Positions 27,323 to 35,931 of a DNA stretch of 36,366 nt are shown one piece after another. Within the stretch, counting starts at the first letter, position 1, and the number at the start of each line of letters is the position of its first letter. The position numbers and the translations under genes were made by a program. The notes beneath the pieces were generated by a model. The model saw only the letters and a program-made list of their open reading frames with translations. It was not told where the DNA came from and ran no database searches. This DNA comes from Clostridia bacterium (lineage in GTDB: Bacteria > Bacillota > Clostridia > Christensenellales > Aristaeellaceae). The stretch spans positions 1-36,366 of the forward strand of contig JAFRLF010000152.1 of the NCBI GenBank assembly GCA_017431365.1. The letters run 5' to 3'.

Positions 27323-27343
27323 CAATTCGTCTAAAAAGATCCC

Positions 27344-27359
27344 GCGCGCGTCAGCGCGC
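27344..27359 (+). promoter_or_regulatory. Hairpin in the GH112 leader
   Basis: A perfect GCGCGC (27344-27349) / GCGCGC (27354-27359) stem with a 4-nt loop lies early in the 5' untranslated region. No T-run follows, so it is more likely an mRNA-stabilising element than a terminator. Confidence 0.45.
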
Positions 27360-27393
27360 ATACGTCAAATATACATAACGGGAGCGATTATCA

Positions 27394-29544
27394 ATGATTC
27401 AATACGATCCACGCGGCGGTTTTACCCTTCCCGGCGAATCCGGTTACGAACAGCTGACCCTCGACCTGGCGAAGAAGTGGGGCGCGGACGTCATCCGCGA
27501 CAGCGACGGCACCAAGCTGTCCCCGGAGATCCTCGAGGCCGGCTACCGGATCTATTCCACGATCTGCATCATCCGCGAGCACAACGCCTTCGCCGAGGCG
27601 CATCCGGACAGCCAGCAGCAGACCTTCCTCTCCTCCGACGCCGTCGTCGCCGAGGGAGACACGCTGGTCATCGAACCGCTGAAGGGCTATTTTGATGAGC
27701 AGTTCGCCCTCAACGACGGGCCCGACGCCCTCGCCTATTGGGAGGTCTGGGACCGGACGGCGAACGCGCGCGTCCCTCGCGAAAACTGGAAATATGAAAA
27801 CGGCGCGATCACCGTCACCGGCTGCGCGCCGTGGCACAGGTACACGGCCTCCTTCCTCTGCTACCGCATATGGGAGGAGATCAACATGTACAACCACACG
27901 ACCAACCACTGGACCAGCGAGCACCTGCGCCAGTTGGATCCGCGGCATCCGGCGGCGTGGGCCTATCTTCAGAAGTGGCTGGACGACTGGTGCGTCGCCA
28001 ATCCCAACACGAGCGTCGTGCGGCTGACGTCGCTGTTTTACAACTTTGTCTGGATCTTCGGCGACGACATGCGCCGGCGGAGCCGCTTCGTGGACTGGGC
28101 GAGCTACGACTTCACCGTCAGCCCCGCCGCGCTGAAGGCCTTTGAGGCCGAATACGGCTACGCCCTGACGGCGGAAGACTTCATCCATCAGGGGAAACTC
28201 CAGGCCACACACCGCCCGCCCACGGCCCACAAGCGGGATTACATGGACTTTATCCAGCGCTTCGTGGCCGAAAAGGCCCGCGTCCTGGTGGACATCATCC
28301 ACCGCCACGGCAAACAGGCCTATGTCTTCTACGACGACAGCTGGGTCGGCATGGAGCCCTACGGAAAGTACTTCTCCTCCATCGGGTTCGACGGCCTCAT
28401 CAAGTGCATCTTTTCCGGGTTCGAATGCCGCCTGTGCGCGGGGGCTGACGTCCCCGTCCACGAGCTGCGTTTCCACCCCTATCTGTTCCCCGTGGGCCTG
28501 GGCGGCCTTCCGACCTTCTCCGAGGGCGGTCATCCGGAAAAGGACGCCATGGACTACTGGCTGCACGCGCGCCGCGCCCTGGTTCGCCAGCCCGTCGACC
28601 GCATCGGCCTGGGCGGATACCTGCACCTGACGCAGGGGTATCCGGCGTTTGTCGACGCCATCGCCGGCATGGCCGATCAGTTCCGCCAGATCAAAGCCCT
28701 GCACGCGCACGGCGCCCCCGCGACGCTGAACATGCGCGTCGCCGTCCTGCACACCTGGGGCAAACTGCGCTCCTGGACGCTGTCCGGCCACTTCCACGAG
28801 ACGGACGGCAACGTCCTCATCCACATAAACGAAGCTCTGTCCGGACTGCCCGTGGACGTGCGCTTCATCAGCTTTGACGACGTCCTGAACGGCGGACTGA
28901 ACGGCGTCAACGTGCTCATCAACGCCGGGCGCGCCGGCGACGCGTGGAGCGGCGGCGACGTTTGGAATGATCCGTCCCTGATCGCCGAAATCACGCGCTT
29001 CGTCGCGCAGGGCGGACACCTCATCGGCGTCAACGAGCCTTCGGCCTGCGAAGGCGGCGACACGCGCCTGCGCCTTGCGCACATCCTGGGCGTGGATCAG
29101 GACGACGGCTCGTACGCCTGTCACATGCCCTGGACGTTTGAGACCGCCGAAGCGCCCTTCCCGCTGTATCCCAGGGCTCTGGGTCACAAGGCCGACCTGC
29201 GCCTGACCGATCCGGACACCCGCGTCCTGCTCGCCGCGGACGGCGTCCCCCAGATGACGCTTCACGCCTTCGGCCGGGGCAGCGCCGCGTATATGAGCGG
29301 TTTTACCTACAGCCCCCGGGCGGCGCGCATGCTGTACGACCTGCTCCGCGCCACGACCGGCGCAGACGGCGCCGAGGCCTCTCTCGCCGATTCCACGGCG
29401 GTGGAAACGGCATATTTCCCGGCTGACGGATACCTCGTCGCCATGAACAACGCGGACGAGCGCGTATCCTGCCGCGTCGCCCTGCCCGGCGGATCGCTGG
29501 ATGTCACGCTGGCCCCGCTGGAAATGAAAATCGTCAAAATCTGA
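27394..29544 (+). CDS. gnpA: GH112 beta-galactosyl-N-acetylhexosamine phosphorylase
   Basis: A 716-aa cytoplasmic phosphorylase that cleaves galacto-N-biose or lacto-N-biose with phosphate to galactose-1-phosphate and the N-acetylhexosamine. Family sequence runs through the protein: [54 protein letters not shown], then [15 protein letters not shown] containing the probable general acid D315, and [10 protein letters not shown]. The length equals characterised bifidobacterial enzymes (about 750 aa). There is no signal peptide, so substrates must be imported. It is the first gene of a probable four-gene operon ending in a GH20 fusion. Some GH112 members instead act on D-galactosyl-beta-1,4-L-rhamnose, which I cannot exclude; the symbol follows the commonest annotation. 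Confidence 0.93.
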   Translation: MIQYDPRGGFTLPGESGYEQLTLDLAKKWGADVIRDSDGTKLSPEILEAGYRIYSTICIIREHNAFAEAHPDSQQQTFLSSDAVVAEGDTLVIEPLKGYFDEQFALNDGPDALAYWEVWDRTANARVPRENWKYENGAITVTGCAPWHRYTASFLCYRIWEEINMYNHTTNHWTSEHLRQLDPRHPAAWAYLQKWLDDWCVANPNTSVVRLTSLFYNFVWIFGDDMRRRSRFVDWASYDFTVSPAALKAFEAEYGYALTAEDFIHQGKLQATHRPPTAHKRDYMDFIQRFVAEKARVLVDIIHRHGKQAYVFYDDSWVGMEPYGKYFSSIGFDGLIKCIFSGFECRLCAGADVPVHELRFHPYLFPVGLGGLPTFSEGGHPEKDAMDYWLHARRALVRQPVDRIGLGGYLHLTQGYPAFVDAIAGMADQFRQIKALHAHGAPATLNMRVAVLHTWGKLRSWTLSGHFHETDGNVLIHINEALSGLPVDVRFISFDDVLNGGLNGVNVLINAGRAGDAWSGGDVWNDPSLIAEITRFVAQGGHLIGVNEPSACEGGDTRLRLAHILGVDQDDGSYACHMPWTFETAEAPFPLYPRALGHKADLRLTDPDTRVLLAADGVPQMTLHAFGRGSAAYMSGFTYSPRAARMLYDLLRATTGADGAEASLADSTAVETAYFPADGYLVAMNNADERVSCRVALPGGSLDVTLAPLEMKIVKI

Positions 29545-29603
29545 TCCGCGCGCCGCCAGCAGCGGCCGGAACGACCCGAGCGACCGATCGGGAGGTCATG
29601 TCC

Positions 29604-31166
29604 ATGAACAGGCATCTTGCTCTCACCCTGATACTGACTTTGGCCCTGTGCCTCACGCCCGTCTCACGCGCCGGCGCTGAAGGCGGCTCTTCTCTCGCGG
29701 GAAAGACATATGTGCTCGACGGCGCAAGGTTCCTGAGTGGAGAAAACGCCTCATATCACATAGACGCAACACTGTATCTTTGGGATGCAGTGCACCAAAT
29801 TTATACACTGACCATCTCAGAAAACGGGTCTGTCTCGTCAAATATCGACATGAACAGCCTGATTCGGGGCGTCTGGCAGCTTCCCTTCACGGTGGAGTCG
29901 CTTGATCTGACCCGGGCGACGCGTTGTTCGCTGAGCGGCGACGATCTGACTCTCGAGCCGACGGACGCGTGCCTCAGGCTGTACGTCCCGTCGGACGGGG
30001 CGCATATCTCCCTGATCTATGAGGGGCATGTGACCCTGACGGGCGACGCCGCGGGAATAACCTCCGACATGAACATCGTATTGTTCCTCACGCCTTTGCC
30101 CGAGGTTACGCCCGCGCCGACCTTCGATCCCACGCCGGAGCCCACGCCCCTGCCCACGGACGCGCCGACCCCCGAACCGACGCCAGAGCCCACGCCCATC
30201 CCCACCGAGGCCCCCACGCCCGAGCCCACGCCTGAACCTACTCCCGAACCAACCCCCGAACCGACGCCTGAGCCGACGCTCGAGCCCACGCCCACGCCGA
30301 TGGACGAGGAAACGCTGACTGAGTACATCATCCAGGCCCTGGGCGGCGAGCCTTACCGTTCGACCTACATGGCGCTTCGCTCCGGGGAAACGATCGAAAA
30401 CGGCAGCAAGAGCAGCACCGCCAAGGGCGTTCAGGAGACGCTGATCGCCTTCGGTCAGAACATCACGGCGGACGGCGCGGTCGGCCCCAAGACGCTGGCC
30501 GCCCTGTCGACGGTTCAGACAGCCTATAAGCTGGACGTGACCAATTCCCTGGACGCCGAAGGTTACCGCAAGCTCCTGCCCTGGCTGCTCCTGTCCAAGG
30601 ACCGCGCCAGGGCGAAGGAGCTCTTCGCCGGCGACATGTCCGATGACGAACTGGCATACTACGACGCCTGCGCCCTGCAGGCGGCCGGGCACTACTACAA
30701 GGCGTGGGAGGCCTTCCTCGACTGCGGCTACGGCGACTTCACAAATCGCATGAGCGACTGTGTCCAGGGCTGGCCGGACAACGGCGTCATTTACCGGAAC
30801 AACTCCGTCAGCGGCAGCGGCACCGAACTGACCATCAAGGTCAACGGCGAATCGTCCGTCGCCACCTGCGTCAAAATCTACACCAGCGCCGACAACAGGC
30901 TCGCGCGCACCATCTTCATCGGCGGGAGCGGTTCCGTCACCACCTCTCTGTCGCCCGGAACGTATGTGATCAAAGAAGGCCGCGGCACCTCCTGGTTCGG
31001 AGAGACGGATACGTTCGGAGATCTGGGTTTTTATGAGGTCTGCACCTTCGAGGGCACCGGCTCCAAGGTCACCTTTAAATCCAACTACACTTACACCATC
31101 ACCATCGGCATGACGAGCGGCACCGGAAACATGGGCTCGCAGAACGAGAGCTGGAGCGGATTCTGA
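29604..31166 (+). CDS. Secreted peptidoglycan-binding-domain protein with TPEP linker
   Basis: A 520-aa exported protein of unknown function. Signal peptide ([20 protein letters not shown]) without a lipobox; a beta-rich N-terminal domain (about 30-165); a Pro/Thr/Glu linker of (T-P-E-P)n type (about 167-233); a PG_binding_1-like domain (about 262-329, [10 protein letters not shown] and [13 protein letters not shown]); a short helical segment; and a C-terminal beta domain of about 120 aa with Gly/Ser-rich strands. The linker should be extended and could cross or decorate the wall. The second ATG (29604) is preferred: GGGAGG lies 8 nt upstream, while the ATG at 29598 is only 2 nt from it. It lies 59 bp after the GH112 gene with no terminator between. 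Confidence 0.82.
   Translation: MNRHLALTLILTLALCLTPVSRAGAEGGSSLAGKTYVLDGARFLSGENASYHIDATLYLWDAVHQIYTLTISENGSVSSNIDMNSLIRGVWQLPFTVESLDLTRATRCSLSGDDLTLEPTDACLRLYVPSDGAHISLIYEGHVTLTGDAAGITSDMNIVLFLTPLPEVTPAPTFDPTPEPTPLPTDAPTPEPTPEPTPIPTEAPTPEPTPEPTPEPTPEPTPEPTLEPTPTPMDEETLTEYIIQALGGEPYRSTYMALRSGETIENGSKSSTAKGVQETLIAFGQNITADGAVGPKTLAALSTVQTAYKLDVTNSLDAEGYRKLLPWLLLSKDRARAKELFAGDMSDDELAYYDACALQAAGHYYKAWEAFLDCGYGDFTNRMSDCVQGWPDNGVIYRNNSVSGSGTELTIKVNGESSVATCVKIYTSADNRLARTIFIGGSGSVTTSLSPGTYVIKEGRGTSWFGETDTFGDLGFYEVCTFEGTGSKVTFKSNYTYTITIGMTSGTGNMGSQNESWSGF
30104..30303 (+). repeat. Low-complexity TPEP-encoding repeat
   Basis: A run of codons for alternating Thr-Pro-Glu-Pro and related Ala/Asp variants, with variable third bases. 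Both strands stay open because of the composition; only the plus-strand reading is in frame with the secreted protein. Confidence 0.9.
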
Positions 31167-31227
31167 TCATCCTGTCAGACCGCGCCGGACGAAAGACCAA
31201 CTGAACAGCATGGGAGAGAAAGAGATC

Positions 31228-33735
31228 ATGTCACCTATGAAAACGCGACAAATCATCAGCCTGCTTCTGGCCTGTGTGCTGCTCTGGGCGGCCCTTCCCA
31301 CAGCGCTGGCCGCCGAGTGTGAAGATTCCCCCGACGGCAGCCACGACTGGTACGCCGACTGGTCCGGCAGCTGGACCGACGAATGTACCTGGGTGGGCTG
31401 GAACTTCGAGCGATGCTGGTACTGCGGCGCCACGCGCAACTGGAGCTACGACACCGAGTATTACCACTCCTGGGGGAGCTGGCACACGGTTAAGGAGCCT
31501 ACCTGTCAGGACACCGGCAAGCGCGAGCGCACCTGTGATGACTGCGGCAAAAAGGAAAGCCAGACCATCTCCAAAGGCGCGCATTCATGGGGCGCGGCAA
31601 AGATCGTCACCCAGGCGACAGACCATTCCGCCGGGACGAAGAGCCGCACCTGCTCCGTCTGCGGCACGCAGGACACCTTCTCCTACGACCCCGACGGCAC
31701 GCTGCGCCGGGGCGACAAGGGCGACGCGGTCAAGGATCTTCAGCAGCTGCTCGTCGATCAGGGATATCTCAACGGCGCGGTGGACGGAGATTTCGGCAGC
31801 GGCACGGAATCCGCCGTCAAGGCCTTTCAGTCGTTCGCGGGACTGACGCCCGACGGCGTCGCCTGGCCGCAGACCCTCAGCCGGCTTCAGCACCGGTTCG
31901 GCGACTGGACCACGGCCGCCGAAGCCACGCCCTTCTCCGCCGGAAAGCGGACGCGCGTCTGCGCTGACTGCGGCTACGTCGACGAAGACACCTTCCTTCC
32001 GGACGGGACGCTCGTCAAGGGCGACAAGGGCGACGCGGTCACAGCCCTGCAGGAGGCCCTCAACCGCGCCGGCTTCGACTGCGGCACGGCGGACGGCAGC
32101 TTCGGCGGGAAGACCGAGGCGGCGATCATCGCCTTCCAGAAGAGAAACGGCCTTAATCAGGACGGCATCGGCTGGCCGGGCGTCATGGCCATGCTCGGCA
32201 TCCCCGGCTACGAGAGCGCTCAGGAGGCCGCTCAGGACGACGCGGCCATGTCCTCCGGCGACACCGCGTCCGCGGTTCTGGAATCACAGCCCTCGACGGC
32301 GAAGGGACCCACCGATGCGGACGCGTCATTCTATACGGGCATATGGTACTTCTCCGACATCGTCGTCGAGGGAGTAATGTATCCCACATCCGATTACGAC
32401 GATTTGTTCGGCCTGTGGATCGAATTCTATGACGACAGCACCTTTACAATGACCGTCGAGAACCCAGACGGCACGAGCGACGACGACTCCGGCACCTGGA
32501 CCGCGGCTGACGGCCGGCTGACGCTTACCAACAACAACGGTCAGATGGAGCTTGTCCTCAGGGACGGGGATCTCGTATACATGGGCGACGAGACCGGAGA
32601 CTTCACCATGGTCTTCAAGCGTTCGGACAACACCGCGCCCGCGTCGGACAGCGCCGCCCCGGATCCTTCGCCTGAACCGGCCGCGAACCCGGATGACGGC
32701 CGGACTGGGCGGCAGGGCGCGGCCTCGAGCCTGTTGAGCAGCGTCGCAAACCGCAAGACGGACGGCACGCAGAACACGCCAAAGCCCGAGACTGAACCCG
32801 AACTGACGCCCGAACCCGCGGAAGAAGCGTCTGAGCCCGAGGCGGAACCCGAACTGACGCCCGAACCCGCGAAGGAAACGTCTGAACCCATTGCTGAAGA
32901 AACCGCCGCGGAGGATACGGTCGAGGTGAACGCGTCCGAATCCGCCCCTGAAACGACTGACGCGCCTGAAGGCTGCGGCCGGTATCTGAGCGCTTTCGGC
33001 GACGGCGTCCTCCGCTATACGGTTGTCGGCTGCGCCGACCATGCCGCGCTGGCAAAACAGGCCGACGGTTTATCCGCCGACGCGCAGTTCAGCCTGTGGT
33101 CCGCCTCTCTGCACGCGGAATACGACGCTCTGAAACAGGCAGCCGGCGCGGATGCCGGTCTCATCGAGGCCGAGCAGATCGATTTCACGGCCTGGCTGGA
33201 CAGCCTCAGGCTGTATCTGGACGCCACGCTCCCCGATTCGCCCGACGGCATGACCAGAAGCGAATTCAGGGACACGGTCCTCACCCACGTCCTGCGGTCG
33301 CATGTACAGGCTCTTTGCGGCATGCGTAACGGCGTCCCCGTCATCGAGGACGTGACGCCGCAGTCCCTCGAGGGCGGCGCCGGCGCGTGCCGGTTCGAAG
33401 CCGTCGCCGGAAGCGGTTCGTCAGATTATGTCTACGAGCTGTGCGGCGAGCACAAGCTCGCGGCCCGTGTCACGCAGACGATCGGCGGCAAGCAGGCCGT
33501 CGGCATGTGGAAGCTCGCCATGGAAAACCTCATCCAGGCCGAGCGGAGCGGCGTCGGCGCGGACGCGTCGGACCTCCTGGAAGCTGAAAGCGCCTCTTTC
33601 AGCGCCTGGACGAACAGTTACACCTCCCTTGTCGCGGCATGTTGCCCTGACGACGCCGGCACGCAGACGGATCTGCTGATCCGTCCCTATGAGGACATGG
33701 TCACGCTCCGCTGCATGATCGATCACATGAATTAA
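31228..33735 (+). CDS. Secreted protein with CxxC repeats, two peptidoglycan-binding domains and a duplicated C-terminal domain
   Basis: An 835-aa exported protein. After a signal peptide (ISLLLACVLLWAALPTALA) come CxxC modules (CWYCG, RTCDDCG, RTCSVCG, RVCADCG) that look like small metal- or disulfide-bearing repeats. Two PG_binding_1 domains start near 162 and 265, each with GDKGDAV. A beta-barrel, lipocalin-like segment spans about 370-468. An acidic Pro-rich linker with a two-copy 17-aa repeat covers about 523-556. Two copies of a ~110-aa helical domain follow (about 585-700 and 715-833), sharing C..H, W.....L, L.EAE and F.AW. This last domain resembles the lysozyme-inhibitor LprI fold, which is inference. 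ATG 31228 is chosen because GGGAG lies 11 nt upstream. The operon continues into GH20 after 23 bp. Confidence 0.82.
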   Translation: MSPMKTRQIISLLLACVLLWAALPTALAAECEDSPDGSHDWYADWSGSWTDECTWVGWNFERCWYCGATRNWSYDTEYYHSWGSWHTVKEPTCQDTGKRERTCDDCGKKESQTISKGAHSWGAAKIVTQATDHSAGTKSRTCSVCGTQDTFSYDPDGTLRRGDKGDAVKDLQQLLVDQGYLNGAVDGDFGSGTESAVKAFQSFAGLTPDGVAWPQTLSRLQHRFGDWTTAAEATPFSAGKRTRVCADCGYVDEDTFLPDGTLVKGDKGDAVTALQEALNRAGFDCGTADGSFGGKTEAAIIAFQKRNGLNQDGIGWPGVMAMLGIPGYESAQEAAQDDAAMSSGDTASAVLESQPSTAKGPTDADASFYTGIWYFSDIVVEGVMYPTSDYDDLFGLWIEFYDDSTFTMTVENPDGTSDDDSGTWTAADGRLTLTNNNGQMELVLRDGDLVYMGDETGDFTMVFKRSDNTAPASDSAAPDPSPEPAANPDDGRTGRQGAASSLLSSVANRKTDGTQNTPKPETEPELTPEPAEEASEPEAEPELTPEPAKETSEPIAEETAAEDTVEVNASESAPETTDAPEGCGRYLSAFGDGVLRYTVVGCADHAALAKQADGLSADAQFSLWSASLHAEYDALKQAAGADAGLIEAEQIDFTAWLDSLRLYLDATLPDSPDGMTRSEFRDTVLTHVLRSHVQALCGMRNGVPVIEDVTPQSLEGGAGACRFEAVAGSGSSDYVYELCGEHKLAARVTQTIGGKQAVGMWKLAMENLIQAERSGVGADASDLLEAESASFSAWTNSYTSLVAACCPDDAGTQTDLLIRPYEDMVTLRCMIDHMN
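32794..32895 (+). repeat. Tandem 51-bp direct repeat (two copies)
   Basis: Unit 1 is 32794-32844 and unit 2 is 32845-32895. Their first 27 bases are identical and the remainder has diverged. They encode EPELTPEPA-type linker segments in frame. Confidence 0.9.
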
Positions 33736-33758
33736 TGACTTGACAGAGGATGAACGCA

Positions 33759-35789
33759 ATGAACGGCAATATTCCCTATGCCTACAGAGGCTTTATGCTG
33801 GACGTCTCCAGGCACTATATGCCCATTGAAGGCATCAAGCGCCTGCTTCGCGGGGCGGCCGCCTGCGGCATGAACCGCTTGCACTGGCACCTGACGGACG
33901 ACCAGGGCTGGCGGCTCGAAATCAGGAGCTATCCCCGTCTGACGGAAAAGGGCTCCCGCCGCGGTCCGGCCGTCTTCGGTTCGGACGACGAGACGCAGAA
34001 CAATGACGGCTACTACACGCAGGACGAGGTCAGGGACGTCGTCCGCTTCGCCGACGAATTGGGCATATCCATCGTCCCGGAGATCGAGATCCCCGGCCAC
34101 GCCAGCGCCATGCTGCACGCGTATCCGGAATACGGCTGCCGCCGCACCGTGGCGGACAGAACCGGCCTCCACACCGAGCAAACGCCCTATACCTACGACG
34201 TGGGCACCATCGCCGGCGTGTTCCCGAACCTCATCTGCGCGGGACGCGACGACGCGGTGAACTTTCTGAAAGGGATCCTGGACGAGGTCTGCGAACTGTT
34301 CCCCGGACCCGAAGTCCACATCGGCGGCGACGAGGCCATCAAGCAGCACTGGCGCCGCTGCCCCGACTGTCAGAAGCGCATCCGGCAGCTCGGCCTCAAG
34401 GACGAGCACGACCTGCAGCGCTGGCTGGTGCTTCAGATCGGCGATTATCTGGCCCACAAGGGCAAAAAGACCATCGTGTGGAACGAATCCCTCGACGGCG
34501 GCATCCTGCCCGATTACTTTATCGTGCAGCACTGGCTCGGCAACGACGCCGATACCGCGGCCTTCATGGCGGCGGGTGGCAAGGTCATCTCCTCCGAGAC
34601 CACGTACTACTACCTGAGCCGTCCCTATCCCGGACTGGACGTGCACGACATCTGGACGGCGCCTGCCGTTCCGGATTACGCGAAGGATCACCCGGAGAAC
34701 CTGATCGGTCTCGAATGTCCCCTCTGGTCGGAGCGCGTGACGAACCCTGAGCGGGCGGAATACCTGCTCTTCCCCCGGATGTGCGCCGTCGCGCTGAAGG
34801 CGCAGGGCGGCGGTCATGTGCCGCCGTGGCCCGAATTCCTCGAAAAGGTCCGCGCCGTGAACGGCCGGGTCGCCGCGCTGGGCATTGCGGGCGCGCCCGA
34901 GGCCGAATGGGTCTACGCTCCCGAAGAGGCTCAGCGCCTCAGAGCCGACATCGAGGGAAAGCGGCGCGCCCTCCCCGAAATGGCGGCGACCTGGCGCATC
35001 GCGGACGGGCTCATGTCGCAGGAGGCGCTGGAAAAGCTCATCAAGGCCATCGACCTGCCCGAGGCCTTCGCCCTGCGGGTCATGGATCACGCCTGGGCGC
35101 GCGTGCCCGAGTTCTGCGGCGACGTCTCCCCGGATACCGAAGACGGCGTCCCCACCCTCGCCGAGCATCTTCTCAGGGCCGTGTACAACCGCGAAAGCGG
35201 CCCGTGGAAGGGCATCCCTGAGGATATCTTCATCGCCACGATGAAGGCGTTCACCCGCTTCGTGCGGGAGCACGAGGCTTCCACGGGGTACTGCGCGTTC
35301 GACCGCGGCTTCTGGACGACGCGTCAGGCCGACGCCCTCCTGTTCCGGATCGGCGAACTGGAGTACGAGCTGATCGAAAGGGACGGCGTGAAGGCTCTGT
35401 CCCTGCATATACCGTCGGACGCCGTCCTGACGCCCGACCGTCTCAACGCCTCCGTCGACGCCACCCGCGCCTTTATGAAGGCGTATCGCCCCGCGTGGGA
35501 AAACGCGCCCATGCTCTGCCACAGCTGGCTGCTGTCGCCGAAGCTTAAGGATCTCCTGCCGGAGAACAGCCGCATCCTGGGCTTCCAGCGGGGATTTGAC
35601 GTTGCGTCCGAGGATCCCGATTCAGACGACGGTGTGAGCTGGATCTTCGGCCTGACCGGGGAACAGGCGAGGACGACGCCTCTTGACGATTACAGGGAGG
35701 ATACCACGCTCCAGCGGGCGGTCAAGGCCCTGATGCGCGCCGGCGGCCACGTGGGCGAGGCCCGAGGCGCGCTCGTCCGCCCCTTCTGA
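33759..35789 (+). CDS. GH20 beta-N-acetylhexosaminidase fused to a GNAT-like acyltransferase domain
   Basis: A 676-aa cytoplasmic fusion. Residues about 8-345 are a GH20 barrel: YRGFMLDVSRHYMPIEGI, NRLHWHLTDDQGWRLEI, then HIGGDEA with the catalytic pair D191-E192, then WNESL and LECPLWSE. It lacks the usual N-terminal GH20b domain and any signal peptide. Residues about 405-676 match the N-acyltransferase-N / GNAT-C type region ("acyltransferase domain-containing", DUF5596-like): LHIPSDAVLTPDRL near 549, CHSWLLSPKLKDLLPE near 587, ILGFQRGFDV, and a terminal DTTLQRAVKALMRAGG. GH20 releases terminal beta-GlcNAc or GalNAc with substrate assistance; the second domain's substrate is unknown. The ATG at 33759 has AGAGGA 8 nt upstream; an ATG at 33750 overlaps that site. 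It ends the GH112 operon. Confidence 0.9.
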   Translation: MNGNIPYAYRGFMLDVSRHYMPIEGIKRLLRGAAACGMNRLHWHLTDDQGWRLEIRSYPRLTEKGSRRGPAVFGSDDETQNNDGYYTQDEVRDVVRFADELGISIVPEIEIPGHASAMLHAYPEYGCRRTVADRTGLHTEQTPYTYDVGTIAGVFPNLICAGRDDAVNFLKGILDEVCELFPGPEVHIGGDEAIKQHWRRCPDCQKRIRQLGLKDEHDLQRWLVLQIGDYLAHKGKKTIVWNESLDGGILPDYFIVQHWLGNDADTAAFMAAGGKVISSETTYYYLSRPYPGLDVHDIWTAPAVPDYAKDHPENLIGLECPLWSERVTNPERAEYLLFPRMCAVALKAQGGGHVPPWPEFLEKVRAVNGRVAALGIAGAPEAEWVYAPEEAQRLRADIEGKRRALPEMAATWRIADGLMSQEALEKLIKAIDLPEAFALRVMDHAWARVPEFCGDVSPDTEDGVPTLAEHLLRAVYNRESGPWKGIPEDIFIATMKAFTRFVREHEASTGYCAFDRGFWTTRQADALLFRIGELEYELIERDGVKALSLHIPSDAVLTPDRLNASVDATRAFMKAYRPAWENAPMLCHSWLLSPKLKDLLPENSRILGFQRGFDVASEDPDSDDGVSWIFGLTGEQARTTPLDDYREDTTLQRAVKALMRAGGHVGEARGALVRPF

Positions 35790-35790
35790 C

Positions 35791-35831
35791 CGGCGCATCT
35801 GGGCGATGCACCGAATCGACCGTTAATTTTT
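35791..35831 (+). terminator. Possible terminator after the GH20 gene
   Basis: CGG/CCG and GCATC/GATGC stems around TGGGC (35791-35813) directly follow the stop codon. The T-run (35827-35831) is 13 nt further on, so termination would be weak at best. Confidence 0.35.
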
Positions 35832-35860
35832 CTCATCACGCGCACACGCGATGAAAGATA

Positions 35861-35869
35861 TGCTATACT
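35861..35869 (+). promoter_or_regulatory. Extended -10 promoter of the NifU-like gene
   Basis: TGCTATACT gives the extended -10 motif TG-N-TATACT. No good -35 hexamer is seen, as is usual for extended -10 promoters. The predicted leader is about 55 nt. Confidence 0.55.
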
Positions 35870-35884
35870 TATATGGATAATGAT

Positions 35885-35909
35885 GCCTTGCCATCTCATG
35901 GTACAAGGC
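35885..35909 (+). promoter_or_regulatory. Leader hairpin before the NifU-like gene
   Basis: GCCTTG (35885-35890) pairs with CAAGGC (35904-35909), and the inner CCAT pairs with ATGG around a CTC loop, with a 2-nt bulge. It lies between the -10 and the AAGGAGG (35919-35925). It could be an mRNA structure or a protein-binding operator. Confidence 0.45.
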
Positions 35910-35931
35910 GCATGAAATAAGGAGGATAACC

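Noticed and set aside
27391..29265. A 624-codon open frame antisense to the GH112 gene
   Set aside because: It covers the GH112 gene on the opposite strand, has no recognisable domain and is explained by GC-rich third positions.
27394..29544. A definite lacto-N-biose rather than galactosyl-rhamnose specificity for the GH112 enzyme
   Set aside because: I could not place the specificity-determining residues with enough certainty, so only the family-level activity is stated.
30104..30303. CRISPR-like or VNTR-like array
   Set aside because: The short irregular units are codons of a Pro/Thr/Glu linker in frame with a secreted protein. There are no unique spacers or constant repeats.
30017..30331. 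Antisense Gly/Val/Ser repeat frame over the TPEP linker
   Set aside because: It is the mirror reading of the TPEP-encoding repeat and has no ribosome binding site or family match.
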